This document shows positions 33,895 through 46,362 of a DNA stretch of 64,000 nucleotides, piece by piece. This stretch comes from Pleurotus djamor (taxonomy: Eukaryota; Basidiomycota; Agaricomycetes; Agaricales; Pleurotaceae). Below the pieces are notes generated by a model. The model was not told where the DNA came from. It did no database searches and saw only the letters and a list, made by a program, of their open reading frames with translations. The stretch spans positions 1-64,000 of the forward strand of contig JAPEVF010000127.1 in the NCBI GenBank assembly GCA_029747585.1. The letters run 5' to 3'. The first letter of the stretch is position 1, and every line of letters starts with the position of its first letter. Both the position numbers and the translations under genes were made by a program.

Positions 33895-36800
33895 ACAGAA
33901 GTGGTGGTGTCGATGTTGGTGAGAGAGTAGAGAGGAACGCCGGGGGGAATGAAGACCGCATCTGACACGTCTTTTATAGAGGAATTGAAATTCTCTCAGG
34001 GCGCGGGCGCAGCCACTTGGCCATATGGAGGTAGAATGGATGATCCTGCGTGTCAAGGCGACCACCAAAGTGGATTTTGATTCCGTTCGTTGTCATGGAA
34101 CGTGTCACGTCAAGCTCGAATATGGATATGACGGCTGCGGGCAAGAGCGCCCGTTGCCCGTTCTGGCCGACCGAAAAAGGGTTTTGCCCCGAACTTCTTC
34201 AGAGACAAAGCATTTCCGAGAGAGCGAGGACTGCCTTTGTTCATCGGAAATCGTCGTTCCTAGATACCAGTGGTGGGTCCTACGCAGAATGATTGATGAG
34301 TATATGAGCTAATGGAGAACTGCCATATGATACTGACTGAGAGACATGTATTAAGCCGGTTTCGCGACTTGAAACGCCACCGCAGAAGTTGAGGTATCCA
34401 GCTCAAGTGTATGTGGATTTCACATCAGAGCCGTAAAGGAATGCCACCTCATAAACCGAGGGGTTCATGTATCTGAGGTATGATTCCTATCAAGATGAGA
34501 TGAAACGCAGTTGCGCATGTAGACAGGAAGAGGCTGAGAAGCAGCAAACCCGTCATGATCATCAGGGTATTAGTGCTGGGAAAAGGACAGGATGATGGTA
34601 AGATCGTGAGGTTGTAGGACGGCCGGTCAATGTTCGAGCTTCAAGTACGGCCGAGTCTATGATCCAAAGGTGAGCATGGATGACGTACTCCATGATCCAT
34701 GATGGACCTCCTTGAGCTGATGTAGACCTCGGGATTCCCGCCATTGGGGCGCGGACGTGATGTCAGAAGCTGTAATGATGAACGGGCAATGCGAGATGAT
34801 GATGCCAGGAATTTGTGGTCGTATTGATAGAACACTAGGTTGATCAGGAACAACGAGCGCCGGTCTGTGTCGAGCACATGGAATTCTTGACATCGACTTT
34901 GATGGAGGGTATAGAGAAGGGAGGCATCCTCTACACGTCGGGGCTGCATTCTTCATCCATGACAGAGGCGTCAACGTCGCCGACAGTGGAGTCCGAGGTC
35001 AAAGATAAACGACGTTCGGTCGGTGATGGTCGCGGGATCACTAGTGACCAAGCTTCTGTGTCAGAATTGGCGGTCGCAGAGTTGAACCAAGTACACACCA
35101 TTGTCCATCTCTGAGCTACGCTACTACGATCTATGGTCCTATTGGAAAATACGGCTCAGATGGTAGGCTTCGACTTCAATTTCCTAGTGTGATGGTGCGG
35201 CGGTGCACAGCGGACGACCGCAGAAGCGGCAACAATGTGGTATCACTGAGCTCAAGCCCATGCCAACGAGCTAACCTGGGGTCCACATGAGACCACATCG
35301 CAGTCCACCCCACCAACGGCGACGCTTGAGAAGATGATGGTGCTTGGCTATTTCGTATGGTAGCAATCGTTACCCCCTGCTTCTAATTGTTACTCTGAAA
35401 GCTTGGGTAGTAGCGATCAGCGTCAACGCGTCCCATAGTAAGGCTCTAATTGATGAGCTACTGGCGACGGAAACGTATCCCAGATATAAACGCGACTAGT
35501 CTATGGACCAACACCAGGCGGAGGTATCGATCCGGGAGGTGACCGACTACGAGTTCCAAAGACGGGAGTAAGCATATGGACGCTTGGCAAGGATGCCATG
35601 ATGCATGTATTCGGAGTTGCAGTTCTCCGAGCCGAAGTGACTTCAAGACTTATCGGGGAAGCAGGGAAACACGATCGCCTCGTTGGTTGATTCGAGCACC
35701 AACGACGAAGATGAGGTTGGCAAGATCAGGAGCGAGCCGTTTCCCGCACCATAGCAAACAAGGTTTGGCTCCATGCACGCGCGTGAAACAAAGATGTTGA
35801 AAAAGCGACCTAAAGAGCAAGATCAGCGAATTGAACAGGAGCATTGAGCTAGCGCAGACGCACCTCATGTTCAATAGGCCGCTCATGCCATGAAAAGACC
35901 GAGCAAACCGATGAGCTCGTCATCCGTAACGATGTCCTCCGAAATCCAGCTTCGAAGATCGCGAGTGGTCTCGTGTAACGGTTCGATGGGGCTGTTGTGC
36001 ACGATGGACAACCAAAAGGAGCGGCAGAAAAGTGGTCACGACGGGCGCAAGACCATACCGATGAGCGACGAGTCTGGTGTCCACGCGATCGCATCGCAAT
36101 CCACAGTCGTAAAGACAGCAACAGCAAAGGCGACGCCTGTGGGAGATGATCGATGATCCCCAGATCCGCCGAGTAGTAGGGGTCGACACCATCGTCTTCT
36201 GGCTTTGGGAGCGTGAGTACCGGTCGCCATCCAAGCTTCCATGGTGGTGCAGTTTTGATTGATGGGCTGCCCGCGACGGAAACGCTGCCGAATATCAAAG
36301 ACGACTAACTCGAGTTGCCGATGAGGGCGCCCAATTGGAGGGCGCTAGGTGCCGATTGGGGAGAAGGCAGATGGCATGTGCAAACGCATGCCAGTGGTGG
36401 ACATAGAAAGAGGCCCCTCGTACGATGATACATTGGTTTGTAGCTCGAGCGTTACTCGGACGGTTGGACAACTACGATTGGAGGAAAGCATGGTCTTTCG
36501 GATAGCAAAACGACCACGATGTCAGCGGTAGCCTGCATCGTTGCCTTCTCGGCTGCGGCCGTTTTTGCCTTCTTCCAGGCAAGCAAGTTCAATTACGAGC
36601 TCCAGGGGAGCAGGAGCTTTTCAGGCAGCCTGGATCGACCAAATGAGAGAAGTACGGTGCCATAGAGCCAAAAAGACGCACCTCACGCTATACATTCCAG
36701 GCAGAGCATAGACAAGCACATTAGATGCATGAACTCGTAGTCTGTCGCGATATCTTGGAACTACCGTCCCGTCGAACTTGGAAGATCGCGTCTAGTCCGA

Positions 36801-37864
36801 TATGCCAGCATCTCCAACCACGGGGACCGAGTAACGTCTTCATCGTAGTCATGACTAGGCCCTGATGCAAATGCCGAGCACGACACCTTCCCAAGCGCTG
36901 TCATCGCTGATTAGCTCAACCAAGTCAAAGAGGGCGATAAAACCTTGTATATGCGTACCAAGTTTAATCAGAAAAAACTAGGAGAAACAGCCCAGACGCA
37001 GCCAACCATTCAATGGTGCATGTAATCCAAAGAAACGACAAGCAGCGGCTCGATGTCGAAGTTAATGTCGAAGATGACAGAGACAACGATGCTTTGAGCT
37101 ACGGTAGTGACCTGAAGTAACGATGACGGCTGCATCAGCGACGTGAGAGTCGAGAACGGTCATATATGCTGTAGGGACGCACCTCAAAAAACCCCAAATG
37201 ATCAGCATCCATGTCCTCGTTGGCTGAGACGACGCACTCGACCCCCCAACTTCTCCCAATGACAGGGCCGGTATATGCTCAATCAAGCTTCAAGTTTCAG
37301 GAACGTTCTTCGTTCCCACTGAAGAGGATACAAGCCTCCCGGTCGCTGTCGCTGACCAGGACCATGAGCTCGAAGAGATAAAATAAAATATGAACCACCG
37401 AAAACATACAGACAAAAGAACACCAGATAAGATGGTGCGTTCAGTATTCCATAGCGACGCGGGCTCCATTGTTACTGCATTCTTGAAGCATGTTCAGGGA
37501 AGACAATGGGGTGTTGAGAACGCCTCATGGCCTGTAGGCGTCGTTGATGGTGATGAGGAAGAAAGCACATTTGGACGAGCGCCTAATGTAATCAAACACT
37601 ATCACTGCTCGGGCCGGTTCGTCCCCGGGGCCGGTTTGCACCCCACCTCCATCCCAGTCACGATTAGAGTAAACTCCAAGTTTTCGGTAAAAATTTCAAG
37701 AAAACCGCATATTCGTCAATTTTTTTTAAACAAGCGACCCAAGGATTCACATTTGTGAGTCGATGGATCGCCATATACAAAGTAGACCTGTTCCTAACCA
37801 AGGCGAAAGAAACACACGAGTCTGATAGCGGAGAATCATGATGTACATGTGCACCTGGGGAAGA
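33895..37864. other. gene-poor region with decayed repeats
   Basis: Many short overlapping frames, none extending like a gene. The part 35150-37300 is built of related, heavily diverged units (see the separate entry). From 37300 to 37864 nothing is seen except the 3' flank of the minus-strand gene ending at 37865. Confidence 0.45.
35150..37300 (-). pseudogene. array of diverged ~0.8-kb repeat units, probably decayed gene copies
   Basis: The segment 35449-35502 matches 36258-36308 (shared GCGACGGAAACG and flanks) at a spacing of about 809 bases. GACGCACCTCA recurs at 35857, 36675 and 37176. On the minus strand this reads GAG|GTGCGTC, a normal 5' splice site, and 30-70 nt further come AG acceptors. 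So the units look like copies of one intron-containing minus-strand gene, now out of frame. Hydrophobic stretches in the frames (for example near 36120) suggest a membrane protein ancestor, but this is weak. Confidence 0.4.
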
Positions 37865-39006
37865 CTACGCCGGAGCCACCTCTTGTAACGTAGGTTGGGC
37901 CGCCCACCATGGTTCCCATGGTTGTAATTGAGGGAACCTAGCCACCACAGGGGAAGGCATGTTTTCCCTAACGAAACGCGTAGCCCTCATCGGCATTTGA
38001 CCATTCATCGAGTAGTCTATAGTATCGAGGCTTGGAATCATGCTGAACACCTCGGCTGCGTGCGCAGCTCGATTAAATGAGCCCCTTTGCCCATGGGAGA
38101 TGTATTTGAGCTTGGTTGAGGGGACCGTAAACATGTCCTCAGGACAGAGGTCTTTCTGGACAAAAGGATGAATCATGAGCCACGCCCAGAAACAACATTG
38201 ACGCGTAGGGAAACCATACGTCTGCAATGGCTCTACTGATCCATAGGCTGAGGCATTCGATAGATTTGAGAAACGGCGTAATGTTGTTTATTACCCTTGT
38301 TTCACTAACTTCAACCGAGAGGGTGCGAAGGTTTGCAAGCGNTTTTTTGAAGAGACTCGAAGGACGGAGTCGGATTAATGTTACCAGACAGATGTTCAAC
38401 TGCCCTTCCCCTCACGAAGGCATCCCAGTAAGCCGAATGACCAATAAAGGTACGAAGATGGGGGAGGGCATCTGGATGAGGCACTGATATGGATCTACCA
38501 CTGGCCGTGAATGCTAGTTCTAATGTTTCAAGCGATGATTGAGAGGTAACGATATCGCAGAGAGTGTTTGATTCGATATAAACTGAGGAGCTGAGATGGG
38601 TTAATTTGGCAGCTGTGGTTACGAGTGACTGAAAGAGCGCCGGGGTAGAAATCGATCCTTGTATTTTGAGTTTCTCCAAGTTTGGCATAGCGGAGACAAT
38701 TCTCGACGCTGCGATGTCACAAGCGGCGGGATCGAGTGGATTGCTACCAAAGTTGAGCGTCAACTCTTTGGTGAGATGGAGGGGCAGATTTGGTTGCGAG
38801 GCGAGCGCCTCAATCCATGTCGAAGACGGCTTGCCTGTGTATGGTCGAGGCGGTTTACTGATCCTCTCATACATCAGTGGTTTCGTGAGCTCGTACATTT
38901 CACGGGAGACGAAGAGGAGCGGATGGAGGCTGGTGCGGTGCAAGACAATGTTCGCCAGATCTTGAACGATCTGGATCCATATTTCTGGGGGGAAGGTCAT
39001 GGGCAA
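37865..39006 (-). CDS. F-box-like protein, paralogue F1
   Basis: Exons 39006-38220 and 38155-37865 on the minus strand, intron 38219-38156 (phase 0). The N at 38342 sits next to a run of six A/T and must be dropped to keep frame; then 358 residues. It opens MTFPPEIWIQIVQDLA, a degenerate F-box, followed by LHPLLFVSREMYEL and LRR-like segments (LTHLSSS, LETLELAF, LRTLSVEV). The last exon ends with FPQLQPWEPWW. The paralogues at 43562-44667 and 45213-46362 have the intron at the same place and a matching tail. Probably an SCF substrate adaptor, by family. Confidence 0.7.
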
Positions 39007-41293
39007 CGAAGGCTAGATACTGCCATATTGACATTCAACTGAGCTTTGTCGATTGTCGCGATACGTGTCAGACTACTCACTTCGAGCGAGCTCCAATGAG
39101 ATCGGGATCAGGAATCGCTAGAGGCAGGATCTGAGCCCAATTTAGCCTCTGAATCGTGCGGTGAGGGAATGGATAGACTCACAATTTAAATGAGTTACAA
39201 GTAGAGCCTCGACGCACTAAGGTCAATGCAAGAAAGATGTGGACAAAGATGAATCGATGACCAACCGCAAAGGCGATTCCTCCTTCATCGATCTTCTGCG
39301 GTAGGAGCATGGGAAATTGATGTTTCCACAGGGTTAACAACTAGTGAGAATGAAAGAATGATCCATCAGTAAACCACGTAACGCGGCCTAAGAAGAGCAC
39401 AGACCGATGCCGCTTTGGGACCGCGAGAAACGGGCGCGTTCCTCGGATGCTCCTCCAGATCATGAGCAAGTGAATCCTAATCATTCTACATTCTATGATG
39501 TTCCCCGGGTTTAAGTGGCGCAGAGGAGAGCGAATGGATATCATGTTCAACAAAGGACATGGACATCAAGCAGCGTCTATACCGGTGTACGGATCGAGAA
39601 AAGGTACGGGCAACGTTTCGACTTCTTACCACTCAATTGTCAATACACAGGAATGCCACGGAGCCGGATGGCCAGTCAAAGTAAGAGAAACTAAGCTTCG
39701 TTGGCTTTCTGGTCCTAGTCTCAATTGAGGGTCGGTGCCAGATTGCGGACACGAGACGCAGAGTATGAGGGTTTTGATTCTGGTACGAATTAGAACATTA
39801 GAGCACTAGACGACGGCAGAGTACATGATAGGACAAGTACCTGTCGTACCCAGTCCACAAAGTCTCCACAGTGGAACGACTGAGAGGAGCCCAATGTACA
39901 AAACCGGCCCATTCTCTGTCGCTACTCTATGTCCGTTGGGTAAACTCCAATATCTGACATCCTGGGGTTCAACCAGTGCATCCGAGGCGACTGAATCTTC
40001 CAGTAAGCATGGCAGCATGAGCGGCGCACGGACCGTAAGAGTCCAATACACTACTTCATCGACTGGTAACAAGTCAGCTTTCGGGAACTGAGAATCTCAG
40101 CGACATTGTCTAGGATCGACCGGGACTGTGCCTCCGTATGGGTACCACCATCAACGGGCGCCCATGACCATGAACGAGCACGATAGGTATACGGTCGAGG
40201 ACACTGGGGTCAGTTCTTTGTGCATGCGTTCCGAAGCAAAATCAACAAGCAGAGCGTCTTCTCAAAGTCCCGTAGGGGATGGCACCCGAGATGCACGCCC
40301 AAACGACCAAAGCTACAAGCCAATCTCCAAGAAGTGTAGACAGAGGCGATGTATCTCTGGTTGATCGAGGGGATCAGAAGGTAGGTCGGTGCGACGATAG
40401 CAACCTTGATGTTTAGCTGGATAACAAGTGTAATGAGTCCGCTAAGTATCAAGGCGGCATGGTGCGAAAGGAAGCACACGCACCGAAACCTCGCTTTCGG
40501 TGCCTGCGAGAATTTTGCTGCAACGATGGTACCAGCTCCGCGAGGCGACGAACATATTGTCTGACAGATTAAAATCAGCCTGAAGCCGTGTAATTGGGTT
40601 CGCATGCGGAAGAGACACCTTTTTTTAAGCTTTATTATGATTCAGGCCCCCAAGAAGCCACCTCCGACGGTGGTTTAGCAGCGTAGAAGTAAACTGGCAC
40701 ATGACGAACCTCATTGAATTCTTGAGACGAAAGAGCAGGTCGATCACATTTCCCCCCTTAAAACTAGTGTGTGCGCAGATCTTGCGAAGAAATTTCAAGT
40801 TGATGGTAGATAGCTTGGTCTTGGAAGCAGGGTACAGGTGTCGTTGGAACTTGGCAGTGGGGGGCGGAAAGCAAGCGGAAAGAAAACGATCAGTGGCGAG
40901 CCCCTAATCAGTTCCAACGTGATCGATCGGGCTGGTTGACGGGCCGATGTACTTTTTCACCTCCATCAAACGTTCTACCTTGGGACCAAATTCAGGCTGA
41001 GGCTTGACTGAGGTACAAACGTCGCTTCAATACTGATCAATATCTTCGGAGAAGGCATGGTAAGTCCCTGCTGAAAGTCTTCAACGTATTCTCCATAAAG
41101 CCTCCAATGCTAGACCCACCCATTGACACTTTTTACTCGTCGGAATCGCACATGCTTTCATGAGCATCGGAATCCACGAACGCCGGAAAAGTATACGTTC
41201 ACTGCGTACAAACATAATGGTACATGCAAAATACAGAATGAGGCTTGGTCCTAACTTGGCCTCATCAATCCGCGAGGTTCAACTCGAGATGAA
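39007..41293. other. gene-poor region
   Basis: Only short frames. A minus-strand stretch around 40250-40600 has hydrophobic segments and a GTGCGT donor like those of the 35-37 kb repeats, and may be another decayed copy. No intact gene is supported. Confidence 0.4.
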
Positions 41294-42103
41294 TCATCGA
41301 CCGGGGCCATGCTTCTTTTGAGTCTGGTACATCGATCCTGAGCGAGTATTGTGCCTATGCGAAGCGGCTTGACACACTCCTGGTCCCTCATTCTCTTTCT
41401 CGGGAGCAGCAGCTTCGTCCGTCGTTGCTGACGACGCGTTCAAAGGTTTGCCGGCCTTCAGGCCTCTCTTGGGAAGCGGCTTGATCGGTCTCTTGCCTTC
41501 TTTCGTAGAGACAGTGGTGGACGCAGAAAGACGGCCTGTTGCTTCTGGCTGAGCTTGAGAAGGCTCTGAAGAGGCTCCGGCCACGGGCTCGGGGACGTTA
41601 GAGTTGGAATTGACACGATCCTCCCACTCTTTCGCTGCCGCTGCGGCCAACCTCGGCGAAAACCTCAAAGGCTTCACGGCTACTTCTTCCACGATAGCGG
41701 TGGGCATTCTCTTTGAAGTATGGGTACTGGACCCGATATTGTACTCCTCGACGCCAGCGATTACTTCTCTCTCCTCCTGCACCTGTCTCCCTCTCTTCCT
41801 TCCGGCTTTCCCTTTGACTTTCATCTTCCCAAACTCAAAATCAAAGGGGAGAACCCCTTCAGGAGCTCCGGCTGGTACCACCCCTCGGTGGTGGCCGTTA
41901 TTGATGGCGGAGAGGCGAGCCTTCGTGCGAGACGCGCGGAGTCCAGTACGACTGTTGATACTTTTGGTGTACCAGTCCAGGTCTTCTGTATTACCACCTT
42001 GGGCAGCAGAGCTCTCGCGCGTGCCAGACGCGTTCATCAAGTCCGTGGTGTCCTCTTCATCGGACGAGTCGGTGTCGTAAGATACCTTGACCAGGGCAAA
42101 CAT
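41294..42103 (-). CDS. disordered basic protein, E-box family member 4
   Basis: Single exon read from the ATG at 42103, 269 residues. The frame is open upstream to 42235 but that part is Pro-rich and UTR-like. Acidic N-terminal segment (DTDSSDEED), a basic KVKGKAGRKRGRQ patch, an RFSPRLAAAAAKEWED segment, then the family block KPLPKRGLKAGK and a C-terminal SHRHNTRSG, matching RYNT of the members at 747 and 2790. It lies about 36 kb from its relatives but keeps an E-box at the same distance upstream. No fold recognised; a nuclear role is inferred from composition. Confidence 0.68.
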   Translation of the reverse strand: MFALVKVSYDTDSSDEEDTTDLMNASGTRESSAAQGGNTEDLDWYTKSINSRTGLRASRTKARLSAINNGHHRGVVPAGAPEGVLPFDFEFGKMKVKGKAGRKRGRQVQEEREVIAGVEEYNIGSSTHTSKRMPTAIVEEVAVKPLRFSPRLAAAAAKEWEDRVNSNSNVPEPVAGASSEPSQAQPEATGRLSASTTVSTKEGKRPIKPLPKRGLKAGKPLNASSATTDEAAAPEKENEGPGVCQAASHRHNTRSGSMYQTQKKHGPGR

Positions 42104-42266
42104 TATTTCGTATGCTTTGAATGGCTGAGGGCTGGTAAGAGTCAAGCGATGTGGTGGAGTCTTGGTAGACGGAGCGGCTGGTGGTCGCGTTGGTGGTGGT
42201 AGAAGGAAGAAGAGTTGTGGGACAAATATCAACACGGGTTTCGTGGTTTATCACCACTTGCGTACT

Positions 42267-42272
42267 CACGTG
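42267..42272. promoter_or_regulatory. E-box CACGTG in a divergent promoter
   Basis: On the minus strand the site reads CTCACGTGAGTACG, close to the variant at 2620. It is 164 bases from the ATG at 42103. It lies between two divergent genes and could serve both. Confidence 0.45.
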
Positions 42273-42753
42273 AGTTCGTGTTCGGTACTCTCCTCGCGTG
42301 TCAATGCTAACTCGTACAACAAAATAGTACCTTTCCATGAAACATGACTTCGTTCAGGCTACTGGCCTATGCGGTCGCGTATGGTTTATGGTAGGTGACT
42401 TGCAATTCACTCTACCCCTCGATGACCTCCATTAATGTCCTAACGGTCAATCTATTCACAGATTTTTTTCTGACGGTCAATTCGCGACACAGGCGTACCC
42501 AACATGGTATCAAAGCCAATAACATGCGTTTGAGCGGCTACCACCGTATCCAAAGCTGCAAGATGCCAATGAACCTTGTTGATTCGCATTGTCGTCAGTG
42601 GCTCACTTCGCCCCATGCGAGTAGGCAAAGCCACGGTTCGATGAACATGTCGCGTATAAGAAGACTCAAATCCTCTATCCTTCCCTTCCTACATCGTCCC
42701 CTCTCCCCTCCAACCTGCGTGCATCGCTTTACTGAACTCACCACGCTACTCCG

Positions 42754-43280
42754 ATGGACTTCGAACTCTCACCGTACATGTCACTGGATTCTCGTAGCCA
42801 CAACGTCCAAGGTTCGTGGAGTGAAACGCTTTCTCGTAATGTCTCTCTTAGAGCTCATCGAATCTGTGTACTCTAGATACACCACTCGAAGAACTTCAGT
42901 TCCTTGACCCTTACAAACCCGAGGACTACGACTGTGAACGAAGAGTCTTCAAGCAAGACGTCGCAAATAGTCGTACTCCACGCCAAAGAGACCGATCCGA
43001 CCCTCTAGCGGCTCAACCAGCTCAATCGGTATTCACCGGAGTCGACGTGAAAGACCAGTGTGCCGTCGTTGCCCTCTTGAATCTCAAGTACAGCACAAAC
43101 TTTGAGACTGGGGAAGGGATCTGGCGACCGGAGTTGATTGAAGAACTTGAAGAGATGGGCATGAAGGTGGAGAGGCCGAAGTTTAAGCAAAGGCCGGTAG
43201 TTCGAAAGAAGGGAGCAGATAGGGAGGGCGGTTACCCGGTGATCCATTCTGAGGCCCACCCGATCAAGCGGTGGTTATGA
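42754..43280 (+). CDS. hypothetical small protein
   Basis: Exons 42754-42811 and 42877-43280, intron 42812-42876 (GTTCGT..CTCTAG, phase 1); 153 residues. Exon 2 is a clean frame of 134 codons with an acidic LEELQFLDPYKPEDYD start, an Arg/Pro middle, then a mixed helix VFTGVDVKDQCAVVALLNL and IWRPELIEELEEMGMKVE before a basic tail. I do not recognise the family. The start is the first in-frame ATG after a stop. It is divergent from the family member at 42103. Confidence 0.5.
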
Positions 43281-43561
43281 ACCCAGTCACAGCTGTCCGG
43301 GATCCTGTCATCGGTTACAAGCTGAACGACACCGTTGATGCGATCTGAGGTCGAGCAAGTGCATGGTCACGGTGATGAGAAGGAGTCAGCAGTGGACTCG
43401 ATAGTTCATAAATAGGTCATTACTCTTGTAAACGACGACCAAACGACACTGGTCTAGAGTTCTCCCTGGGAAGATAATGTATACTGAAAGTTTCACCGCT
43501 CGGTTTGGCTGAACATCGATAGATAAAGAACACCCGATATCAGAAATAGTCCATCCACTGG

Positions 43562-44667
43562 CTATGTCGTTGGCAGTAAAGATGGATTCACAGCCCACCA
43601 CGTTTCCCATCCCCGCAATCGAGGAAATACGACCTTGAAAGACTCTTGACGATTTCGAATGAAACGGGATGCTTCAACAAGCGAACATCGTTCTTCCGGG
43701 GAATTCGCGTAGTCCACGATTTCAAGACTTGAAAGTCTGGCAAGCAGAGTGGTCTTGTGAGCTTCGAGATCGAGTATAGAACCGTCTCTGATGCAGATGT
43801 AGATGATGCGGCTTGAAGGGATAGAAGATAGGTCGGCCGGTGTGATCTTATAGGGAGCTAGATCAGCACTGTGGACTATATGAAGCAGATGGAACGTACC
43901 TCTCCCCCAGTCAGCCCAAGATCGAGGTATTCTATTGACTGAAGGAGAGACGCAATTGATCGGATATGCTCTATATGCGTGCATCGAATGCGCAGGGTGA
44001 GAAGTGCGCTAAAGAGTCCCTGGAATTCTCTTGCAGAAAACGAGGAAGGAATCTTGAACGTGCTTGACAAATGCTCTACCGGACGTCCTTTGACTATTAT
44101 GTCCCAGAAAGTGGGATGCCCTTGAAAATTGCGAAGAAAAGGTGTTGTATTTTGCGGGAAAGACAAGGGTTTACGGGGCCGTGTCGTCAGTGTGAGTTGC
44201 TCGAGTAACGGTTGCGATACTAGGCATTTTGCTATACTGAGTGAGCTCACTGGGCCGCCGCAAGACAGATGCGTCAACTCCGCATCAGGGTGAATTGAAT
44301 TAAGAATGACATCCTGATATATTTGAGGGGTATCCAGTCGAAGTTTGCTCAAACTTCGCATAGCCGAGAGAGCAGATGACGCTGCCTGCCTATAATCAGG
44401 AGTGCAAGCAGAGCTAGGAGTTCTGATGAGGATTTCCTTTGTGAATGCACGATGGTTCGATGGGGCTTCCGCAAGACGGATGAGTTGTTCGAGAACACCG
44501 GGACGTGTGGATGTCGAATCCGGCTGGATTATGATGCTTTTGTATAACATTGGTAGGGCCAAATCATGCATCTGCCGGCAGGTGAACAGTATCGGATGGA
44601 GATAGGTGCTCTGAGGGGTTCCAAGATCGCGGAGGATTTTGATCCAGATTTCTATCGGAAAATCCAT
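43562..44667 (-). CDS. F-box-like protein, paralogue F2
   Basis: Exons 44667-43900 and 43846-43562 on the minus strand, a 53-nt intron in phase 0; 350 residues, no frame problems. It opens MDFPIEIWIKILRDLG, then LHPILFTCRQMHDLALP and LRR-like segments, ending PRLRGWETWW. The acceptor at 43847 was preferred over two nearer AGs because only it keeps the frame and aligns ITPADLSSIPSS with the equivalent segment of F1. Same intron position as F1 and F3. Confidence 0.75.
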
Positions 44668-45212
44668 TTCTGACCAACTTGATTTGACAATGCATGTAGC
44701 AGAGGGGAAGTAATTGGCTCACCTCTGAGGACCGAGGAGACGATGGATGACAACGCACGATAGAGTATCACCGATCACGCGCACGAGTGGACAACTCCTG
44801 AACGAAGTTATAGGAGATACCCCTCCCACATGTGTGCGATGCCTGTGGATAAACTGATAGCGTAAGGTCGACATTTTGAACGACGTTAACGTAGTAACAG
44901 GCGGAGAATGAGTCTGTGAAATGGATCTCACAGTAGTACCACCGCAGCCCGTGCACCTTGTGGCTCTATTCTAAGCTGCTTCGCAATTGACATGAAAGAA
45001 TGAAGACTCGTATGATCAATTCCGGTAGAGCTACTGGAAGGTCTATACTATTGCAAGATTAAAAGGCTGCCTTGATTGCGATTGCTATGTGTCTCAACTA
45101 GGAAACTGCAAGGTAGTCAAAAGAGTCATGACTCAAGATAGGAAAACAACATGCTGTAGATATAAGTGGACATCTGCGGGTCGGGTGAACATCTTCGGTC
45201 ATCATCAATGGG
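44668..45212. other. intergenic between F2 and F3
   Basis: Promoter of F2 and 3' flank of F3. No other feature seen. Confidence 0.5.
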
Positions 45213-46362
45213 TCAAATGTTCGGGTAAACATCCCACCATGCCTCCCATGGCCGAAGTGCAGGGAATCGGACTGTAACGGGACTGGGTGCGTCTCGAATG
45301 TAACGGGTAGCTTTCTTCGGAACAGGTGAACCGTCCCGGCGCTCTTGCGTATGATCGATGATTTTGAGGCTTGGGTTCATGGCAAAAATAGCAGATGGTC
45401 GGGCTGAATGGTTTCGTATCATGATTTCCAGAATTGAGAAGTATACGAACTTCGTAGAAGGGATAGAAGATAGTCGTTCGAGCTCGAACGCACCACCGAA
45501 TTGATCGCACTGAGCAAGGTTCAAGAAATTAGTAAAGAGTGACAAGTAAATGCGGGAAGATCCTTACAAGACCCCAGGCAAAGGTGAGACTAATGCATTC
45601 GATGGAGTCCAGAAACGGTGCGATATCTATCATATCCAGAGCTCCGTTATACCTGATTGACAGCGTTCGAAGGTTTCGAAACGTTCTTAGGGTGTTTTGG
45701 AACGTGGTATCGTCATCAATCGCAACACAGAGGTGTTGGAGTTTGATTCCTTCTTCGAAGAAGTTCCACATCTCCAAGCAGCCGCCGAAAGTATGTAGAG
45801 TCTGCGGTAATGGTATGAGAGGGGCGACTATGGTATCAGGGTCCTCCATAAAGTCATCTAACAACAAAATTTCGAGGGACTGCTGAGATGTGAGGAGCGT
45901 GCGAAGGGTCGTCATTGCGATACCAGAGTTCATGCAACTTAGGTGGGTCAAGGTGATGTTAGCAGTCAGCGCCTGGAGGATGGCATCGCTGTGTAGGCCC
46001 ATGTATATTCTGAGTCTCTTGAGATTGCGCATGTCGGAGACAACCTTTGACGCAGCGCGCACAAAAGCCGGAGAGACAAGTAGGGGTTGAGAGGAGCTTA
46101 TTTTCAGCTCCCTGGTGAAATGGATGTGTCGACTTGATTGTGTTGCGAGCAGTTCAACCCAAGTCGGAGAATCTTTGGGTCGATTTTGGATCCATTTGTG
46201 CGGAGGCGTGTTAATGTTCTTGTATATGAGAGGGATTGCAAGATCGTGCATGCGTCGAGAGACAAATATGAATGGATAAAGGCTAGTGGGAAGCGATGTG
46301 GTCGCCAGATGCTGTAGAATCTGGAGCCATGTTTCCATAGGGAATATCATAGGCTGAGTCAT
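45213..46362 (-). CDS. F-box-like protein, paralogue F3
   Basis: Exons 46362-45568 and 45509-45213 on the minus strand, intron 58 nt in phase 0; 363 residues. The start was set at MTQPMIFPMETW by alignment with F1 and F2, although the frame is open 20 codons further up. It contains LYPFIFVSRRMHDLAIP, LTHLSC and LRTLSIRY leucine-rich segments, and a tail with FPALRPWEAWW. Part of the F-box-like trio. Confidence 0.74.

Noticed and set aside
39806..40091. Overlapping 88-codon frames on both strands
   Set aside because: Mirror frames with no motif, paralogue or splice context.
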